This document shows positions 58,221-64,000 of a stretch of 64,000 nucleotides of DNA, in pieces; the first letter of the stretch is position 1; every line of letters begins with the position of its first letter. The notes under the pieces are model-generated. The model saw only the letters and a list, made by a program, of their open reading frames with translations, was not told the DNA's origin and ran no database searches. The position numbers were made by a program, and so were the translations under genes. Origin of the DNA: Eucalyptus grandis (Eukaryota; Streptophyta; Magnoliopsida; Myrtales; Myrtaceae); the NCBI RefSeq assembly GCF_016545825.1, contig NC_052621.1:12176199-12240198 (forward strand), given 5' to 3'.

Positions 58221-58228
58221 TATATAAG
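58221..58228 (+). promoter_or_regulatory. TATA box of the GATA8-like gene
   Basis: TATATAAG follows CT/GA-rich sequence and precedes a pyrimidine-rich leader (TTGTCTCTCGCTG, TTCGTTCGTTCGTTC). It sits 1.74 kb upstream of the start codon. The intervening sequence has splice signals that could shorten the leader to a few hundred bases. Confidence 0.55.
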
Positions 58229-58249
58229 CCACAGGCTCTCACCCACGGC

Positions 58250-59964
58250 ATTGTCTCTCGCTGTTCCGTTTTCTTGTTCGTTCGTTCGTTCTTCTTCTTC
58301 TTCTTCCTGTTGTTGTTTCTACAGTGTCCCCCGAAGAGAACCCAAAAGCACTCCAAAGGTTTGGAGCCATTGAAGTTTACTGATCCATTTCAAGAACTGA
58401 ATTTGGCGAAGGGAAAAAGTAAGCCAATTCCGGCACTCTGTTTTTCTCGTTTTCCCCTCCTCTGTTTCTTGTCTCTCTCTCTGTCTCTCTCTGTCTCTGC
58501 GCTTCCGTATCTGGTGGGTGGCAAGAAAGAGGGGAGAGAAACCGTCGGCTGCGAAACGAAATGCGTGACGAGAATTAAACCGAGGAGAGCGGTGGTGGTG
58601 GGTGAAGAAGGAAAGGAACCGTTACAGAGTCCCTCGCGGTGCGCAGGACATTTATGATCTCAAGCTCTCGCCCTTTTTTTTTTATATGTTGTCGCTGCTC
58701 TTTCTGGGTGAAATTTACCGTGAGGACGTCGCTGTTTCCACCGATATGGCTTTAAGATTATGGGAAACCCGCGTTGCTATTTCCAGAATTGATCTCCAAA
58801 AGCACCGCAGACGATATGGCGGCGTTGGCATTGTCCTCTGAGTAATTCTTGTGAATATTTCCGTTCTTTTCGAAACATATTGTATTTGACCATGGTTTAA
58901 TTTTTAGAACGGTGGGATGCTGTGGGGTCCTGGGTAATGAGAGAGAAAGAGAGAGAGAGAGAGAGAGGAGAGTAGAAAGACAGCTAGCAATGAGGCAAGA
59001 TTGCTCACCTAACATATTTACCCCACATTACCACCAGTCCCTCCCCCTCTCCCTCCCTCCTTTTTTAAGCCTCTGTTTCTTTCCTCCCTCCCCTTTCAAT
59101 CATCTCTCTCTCTCTCTCTCTCTCTCATTCTTGGTTGGGCTTCCTCTCCTCCCCCACTACGAGGTACTATTCTGCACTTTGTACTTAATGCAGAGCTATT
59201 GGAGGGAACGGGGCTCCCGGCAATGCCCTGTTCTTTTAGCCGACATTTTCATTCTGGGTTTTTGGTTGAACCGTGAAAAAACAAAAGTTTGGATTTCGGA
59301 AGTGCGGTTTCCATTGGGATTCGCGAGGGGAATCTTTGAGACTTCCTAGGCTTTTTCTGTATGGAAAACGCGGTTGCTTCTTCCTTAGCCGTTCATTTCT
59401 AAATTCGGGCTCCCTTTATGGGGGCCAATCCAGTGTCGGCAGAGACTGAGGTTCCATGGATTCTTGCGATGTTTCAGCGGAAAATTCTTGTTCCAATGGC
59501 TAAGCAATTCGTGTTTGTCATCGCTCGACAGTATAACGATTGATGCTCTGTTTCGAAAACTCGGAATGGACTCGAATTGAGCAACCTCATTTGCTGTTTT
59601 CCTTCCATTGATTGAAATTATAATTGGAGTCATCTTGGTTTTCTTGCAGGAGAGCCTGAAGAGGACAATCCCAGGTTGTCTGAAGCATTTTGGCCTCTTT
59701 CTTCTTAACTCGGAAACTTCCCCTTAAGGTAAGCAGTTTAGCATCCTCCAGCTAGAATTCTCAGATTCTTTCCCTCAATTCTTGTTTCTCCAAGTACTTA
59801 CTTTAATAAGTTCACCCCATTTTCTTGAAATTCAGACCTTGATATGGTAACTACAATGTCGCTTTGGGAGGTTCTTTATGCTGAAAAACATGGAAATTAC
59901 ATCCATTGTCTCTCACATTCCGTTGCTCCGAATTTCTTCAGGAAAAATTCTCTGAATTGAGACA
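58250..59964 (+). other. Leader region of the GATA8-like gene with likely 5' UTR introns
   Basis: Candidate donors are GGGAAAAA/GTAAGC (GT at 58420-58421) and CCTTAAG/GTAAGC (59729-59730). Candidate acceptors are TTTTCTTGCAG/GAGAGCC (ending 59649) and ATTTCTTCAG/GAAAAATT (ending 59942), 22 bases before the ATG. A consistent model is leader exons 58250-58419, 59650-59728 and 59943-59964. Upstream ATGs (58214, 58602) would lie in the first exon or intron 1. Proposed from motifs only. Confidence 0.45.
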
Positions 59965-61077
59965 ATGACCGGACCCAACTTCATCGACGAGATAGACTGC
60001 GGCAGCTTCTTCGACGACTTCCTTGACTTCCCCAGCGAGGACGTTGAGGCCGGGCTCCCGGTCGGGAAGCCCGACTCGCTCCCGAGCATCTGGTCGGCCC
60101 AGCCCGAGCCGCTGCCTGGCTCCGACGCGGTCTTCTCCGGCAACAGCAGCTCCAGCCTTTCCGCCGAGCTCTCCGTCCCGGTAAGCACCACCACCGCTCA
60201 ATCTTAAAACGGCAGCGCGTGATGTCCGGACCAGCTTTCGCCCCCCGAGTGTCGGTCCCGTGAAACTCCGGTTCGTCGCTAGGCGGGGTCACGATATCGA
60301 ACGCGGTTGGCTTTTAGGCTTTTTTTAAATTTCGCAATCGTTCGCTGCTTTTTTCAACGTGAGTAGGGACCTCCTTTTCTTCCTTGGACGCATTAATGAC
60401 GTCACATGCCCAATATTTTCCCGGTGGGGGGTTCACATGTCAGGGTTTAGGTCTTGTAGGCGACCGCCGTGACATGGCTCGTGGGCTCCCGGGTCGGGTC
60501 GGGTCGGACCCCGCAGTGATTGTCGGCATGTGACTCGCATGTGACCGGCTGCTGCGCTTTCCCCAGTTGCATCTTTCTTTTCTCTCTTTCTTCTGGAATT
60601 TGTCTGTTCTTGCTTAGAAATTTCGCAAAGGTCTGGCCTTTAATGCATGATATCACTTTGCGTGACGGCGAGGCAAACTTTAGATTGCGCTTTCGCTCCG
60701 TCCCATGTTCACCAAAGTCGCGGTATCACATTCGCTACGTCGGAACTGAACTGGTTCATGTGTTCACGTCACTGGTTTTTTTTTTTTTTTTTTTGCTGAC
60801 TTTATTTTAAGCTGAAGCACCCGAAAAGAACGAATCTTTAGACAAGATGAATAAAGAAAAATATTGGCTGCGAAACGATGAATTACTTATCGGGAACAGA
60901 AAAAGATAATGACAGAAGCGAGCAGTGATTGGTGTTTTTCTAAAGAGAAGGGGTTGATCATTCTGAGTTTTTGTTTGCGCAGTACGAAGATATTGTTCAG
61001 CTGGAATGGCTGTCGACCTTTGTGGAGGAGTCCTTCTCTGGAGGGAGCCTCACGATGAGCAAAGAGCAGGTCTCCAA

Positions 61078-61108
<31 letters not shown>

Positions 61109-61816
61109 GGCGGCAGCGGCAACAACACGGACTCCTCGTCCCAGCAGTTCCAGACCTCGAGCCCGGTGTCGGTCCTCGAGAGCAGCAGCTCCTGCTCGGT
61201 CGACAACAAGCCCCGGCCGCCCAGCCCCGAGGCCATCAACCCGGCCCGGTGCGGCAGGGCGCGCAGCAAGCGGCCCCGGCCAGCGAATTTCAATCCCCGC
61301 CCAGCGATCCAGCTCGCTCCCCAGCAGTCCTCCGACGTTGCGGAGAACGAGCCTGGCTCTGAGAACAGCGAGGAGTCGAATTGCCTGCCGGTCATCAAGG
61401 CCCCGAAGAAGCAGGCCAGTGGCGGCGCTGAGCCTAAGAAGAAGAAGAAGATCAAGTTCACCATGCCTCCGGCACCGCCTGCCGAGGCCGATCAGGGGCT
61501 GCCGCAGCAGGCGGTTCGCAAGTGCCTGCACTGCGAGATAACCAAGACCCCGCAGTGGAGGGCCGGCCCGCTGGGCCCGAAGACCCTCTGCAATGCCTGC
61601 GGCGTCCGGTATAAGTCAGGCAGGCTGTACCCCGAGTACCGGCCGGCGGCGAGCCCGACTTTCATCCCGTCCCTGCACTCGAACTCTCACAAAAAGGTGC
61701 TCGAGATGAGGACCAAGACCACCGACAATGCCGACGACTCCGGGACCGCCTCGGCAGCGACCGACTCACTCGAGCTGATCCCGAACATGTCCGGTTGGAT
61801 TACATGTGAGGATTAG
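59965..61816 (+). CDS. GATA8: GATA zinc-finger transcription factor, GATA8/BME3-like
   Basis: Nuclear DNA-binding regulator of the plant GATA A subfamily. Arabidopsis GATA8 (BME3) promotes seed germination. Coding exons are 59965-60180 (72 codons) and 60983-61816, joined in phase 0 over an 802-base GT-AG intron, giving 349 aa. The N-terminus MTGPNFIDEIDCGSFFDDF and the acidic SLPSIW segment match GATA8. The single finger at residues 253-278 is C-x2-C-x18-C-x2-C (C253, C256, C275, C278), followed by GVRYKSGRLYPEYRPAASPT and LHSNSHKKVLEM. A basic RARSKRPRPANF stretch and a PKKKKKIKF stretch are likely nuclear localisation signals. SSPVSVLESSSS is a conserved family box. Residues 105-116 are twelve glycines, then Ser-Gly, which Arabidopsis GATA8 lacks as I recall. 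The coding GC is far higher than the flanks. Orthology to GATA8 is likely but not proven. Confidence 0.92.
60181..60982 (+). other. Intron of the GATA8-like gene
   Basis: The donor is GTCCCG/GTAAGC and the acceptor TTTGCGCAG/TACGAA. It contains a (CGGGT)n-like patch (60490-60506) and a T run (60777-60794). Confidence 0.88.
61079..61114 (+). repeat. In-frame (GGC)n tract encoding 12 glycines
   Basis: Mostly GGC with two GGT codons, encoding residues 105-116 of the GATA8-like protein, between the N-terminal acidic part and the Ser-rich box. GGC runs of this sort are prone to length change by slippage. Confidence 0.95.
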
Positions 61817-62130
61817 GGGAAGAGGATTCGGAAAGACTTTGCTTCTCGATGAGAACTCAGAGCATCTCCATTTTCGACGTCAAGCCGTGCTTACTTGGTT
61901 GATCATTGATCAGAATTCTTTGCTTCGTTGGGGTTTTTTTTTTGTTTCTTGTACAGGGGACGGGCCGGGGCGTTATAGAGAGATAGATGAATGAGATTAT
62001 TAGTCATTAGAGAACTATAATGGGAGATTTGGGAGAAAGGTTAGTGAGAAGTTGGGGAGCAAATTAAGTTTTAAGGGTAGACCTTTAATCTAGTCATTAC
62101 TATTGGTAGGTCTCAAGGATAATTAGAGTA
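61817..62130 (+). other. 3' UTR of the GATA8-like gene (approximate)
   Basis: T/G- and A/G-rich sequence after the TAG stop. No canonical AATAAA was seen, so the 3' end is a guess. Confidence 0.4.
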
Positions 62131-63130
62131 AATTGCTATTCGAAGAACCCTGTGTTGTTTTGATGTTTTTCCTTCTTCTGGGTTATTCTGTTCTTGATTT
62201 TCCTGATAATGGGGAAACTCTTTTTGCAGTTCATTTTGTAGTGGAAAAGTTGTTTAGACCAGAAGAGAATTTTTTTTTTTGAGTCATGCTCTCGACCGTC
62301 TCTATTTTATCTGTGCTCTCCAAAGTCTCTTCTGACATAATAACATGGACGCAAAGGCTCAAGAAATGTTTAAAAAGATATTGGGCTGATTCCTTTCAAA
62401 ATTCAAACGCTCCATGATTGGAATAGACGTGCCCAGATTTGGTGGCATGTAGCGCCAAAAGTCGTTGAGGGAAGGCATGTGGGTCTCGTAGTGTCGTATG
62501 CCTGTTTGGAATTAAAAAAATCTGTGAGCGATCAGGTGCTTGATACATGGAGATTTTGAAGACTTTGCAGTGAGAGAAATAAAAGTCCAAATGCATTCCG
62601 TGAAGGATTAAACAATTCAAAGGGCGAGTGTGTGTGTTGCCGCGTGATAGGCTGTCGAGATAATATCATTCAAACATTATACCCTTCCAATTTCGCCGAG
62701 TTCAATCTCATGTCCCCATCTCAATAACCAAACGCACTCTTGAGATTAGCCAGCACTCGCGTTAGATGTTTTGATACGTGGTAAAAGAATAAAGAGCCTC
62801 GTGTCCCATCTCTTTTTTCAAGTTTTCAAAAGGTTTTCATGGTCTGAAGACGGTAAATATTATTGCTAATGATACATGGGGGGTGAAACTTAGGAAAGCA
62901 TAAAGATGGGCATGATTAGGAGTTAAAACAAAGGATTCCAGTAATCGTAAAGCCATCATTGCCATAGAAAATGAGGGCAAAAGCAATCATTGGATTGCTG
63001 GGAAGAAGAGAGGCATCATCGCGGCTGTTTAAAGAGCGTGGCCAGGGAATTACACCTAGTTCCTTGCGCACCATGCAACAGGAAGGTTAAAGGGGAATTA
63101 AAGTTCCCACCATGCTTCTTGGTTACAGCT
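62131..63130. other. Spacer, no gene recognised
   Basis: No exon, RNA gene or transposon boundary was seen. The minus-strand frame 62396-62620 has no recognisable motif. Confidence 0.5.
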
Positions 63131-63133
63131 TCT

Positions 63134-63577
63134 TTAGGGGGGCTTCAGATGGAAGGATGGTGGTGACAAAGTCGGTCTGGAATTGTATATTCTGCCAAAG
63201 CATGTCTCTCTTTTTCCTCTTTGAACTACTGCCTTTGGAATTGAAGAAGTACTTGCCTGGAGGTTGACCCAATAAAAATTATATGCGATGGGCGATGTAG
63301 AGTCATATGACTCTAGTACTTGGCAGCCAATTGGATATCTCACAAAGATCTCAACCGTGTTGTAAAGGGGACCAGAATAACCAAGATCTTCTGTGGGGTT
63401 CAACTTCCTTTCTTTATTGCCATAAATCAGTGGCACAATCCTTGCTGTAATTGAAGGGCACTGAGGAACAGATTGGTGGGGAGGAAGGATCTGTGGTTGA
63501 GGGATCCAAGTCCATTCCTCAGTTGTAAATTGAATAATTAGGCAAGAAGTCCAAGTCTGACCAAATACAATCGGAGC
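63134..63577 (-). other. Unidentified 147-codon open stretch, possible terminal exon
   Basis: The minus strand is open from 63577 to a stop at 63134 without low-complexity text. It contains TWTSCLIIQFTTEEWTW, PPHQSVPQCPSITARIV, PLIYGNKERKLNPTEDLGY and TVEIFVRYPIGCQVLESYD. An acceptor-like TGTATTTGGTCAG ends near 63557, so this could be the 3' exon of a gene lying to the right or a decayed fragment. I do not recognise the family, and no partner exon is visible before the window ends. Confidence 0.3.
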
Positions 63578-64000
63578 TCAATTCAGCAACTTGCCAACTA
63601 AAGTGATGGTGCTCTCCTGTCTAGGGGGACTCATCATCGACCGGTCATTATGGCGTTCTAAAATGATTAAGACATCCTATCACCCCTCCCAGAAATTCTC
63701 CCCAAGACAGAGTTTCAAGTTACGTTTGATGCTGATGTATTTGATGGGGATTTTGATGATTTGAGAGAGTTGGAGACTGCTGATTTGATAACTAACTTGC
63801 TGATTGTTTTTCTTGTCATCGGGACAACATGCCACCCGCAATGTGTGGAAAAATGAAGAATGTCTCGCAGTCATTCTCCGTTGATTATAGTGGGATTGCG
63901 GGCAAATAGCTTAGCAAAATGTCCACATCGAGCGGAAGTCTGCACCCATTCCAGCTTCCCGACCCGGGATGAACGGTGTGGGGCCATTTTAAGGCCAAAG

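Noticed and set aside
58214..58657. 147-codon plus-strand frame just before the GATA8-like gene
   Set aside because: It begins at the TATA box, reads through pyrimidine tracts and crosses a good donor. It is better explained as leader and intron.
60887..61531. 214-codon minus-strand frame and other frames over the GATA exon
   Set aside because: Antisense and alternate-frame shadows of a GC-rich exon whose zinc finger is intact on the plus strand.

Overview
The window reads as nuclear DNA of a flowering plant, most likely a woody core eudicot. The genes have GT-AG introns and plant-specific family architectures (NPH3/BTB, B-1/A-class GATA, WAV3-type RING/vWA). The spacers are AT-rich, with CT/GA microsatellites and non-autonomous transposons. 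Repeat style made me think of Myrtaceae, but that is an impression and is not proven here.

Only four protein-coding genes can be supported. (1) A RING/vWA E3 ubiquitin ligase of the WAV3/EDA40 family on + (22598-25924, two exons, 721 aa). (2) A COX16-type mitochondrial cytochrome c oxidase assembly factor on - (29071-27886, three coding exons, 130 aa). (3) An NPH3/RPT2-like BTB protein on - (35574-31693, four exons, 633 aa), closest in my recollection to Arabidopsis At1g30440. (4) A GATA8/BME3-like zinc-finger transcription factor on + (59965-61816, two coding exons, 349 aa) with a long leader that probably contains introns. The COX16 and NPH3 genes are tandem on the minus strand; the WAV3-like gene converges on COX16. 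There is no sign that the four form a pathway; they cover protein turnover, respiration, light/auxin signalling and seed/hormone transcription.

Layout: 1-625 is a GC-rich minisatellite. 1.0-6.3 kb and 7.3-13.3 kb are two diverged copies of one segment in direct orientation. The first copy is split by about 2.6 kb of extra DNA that includes a 1.7-kb Mutator-like element with an exact 9-bp target duplication. 13.3-22.2 kb is non-coding with a 217-bp tandem duplication. 22.6-35.8 kb is the gene-dense core. 36-58 kb is a gene-poor, AT-rich interval holding a tRNA-derived SINE with an intact 15-bp target-site duplication, foldback elements, several local tandem duplications and three GC-rich islands dense in ACGT cores. 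58.2-62.1 kb is the GATA gene. The last 2 kb has no confident gene but contains a 147-codon open stretch on the minus strand.

I found no clearly new biological system. The best leads are the segmental duplication with its nested insertion, the SINE family, a decayed tandem copy of the COX16 terminal exon, a NAGNAG acceptor in the E3 ligase gene, the ACGT-rich islands, and two unidentified open stretches (10917-11351 and 63134-63577, both minus).
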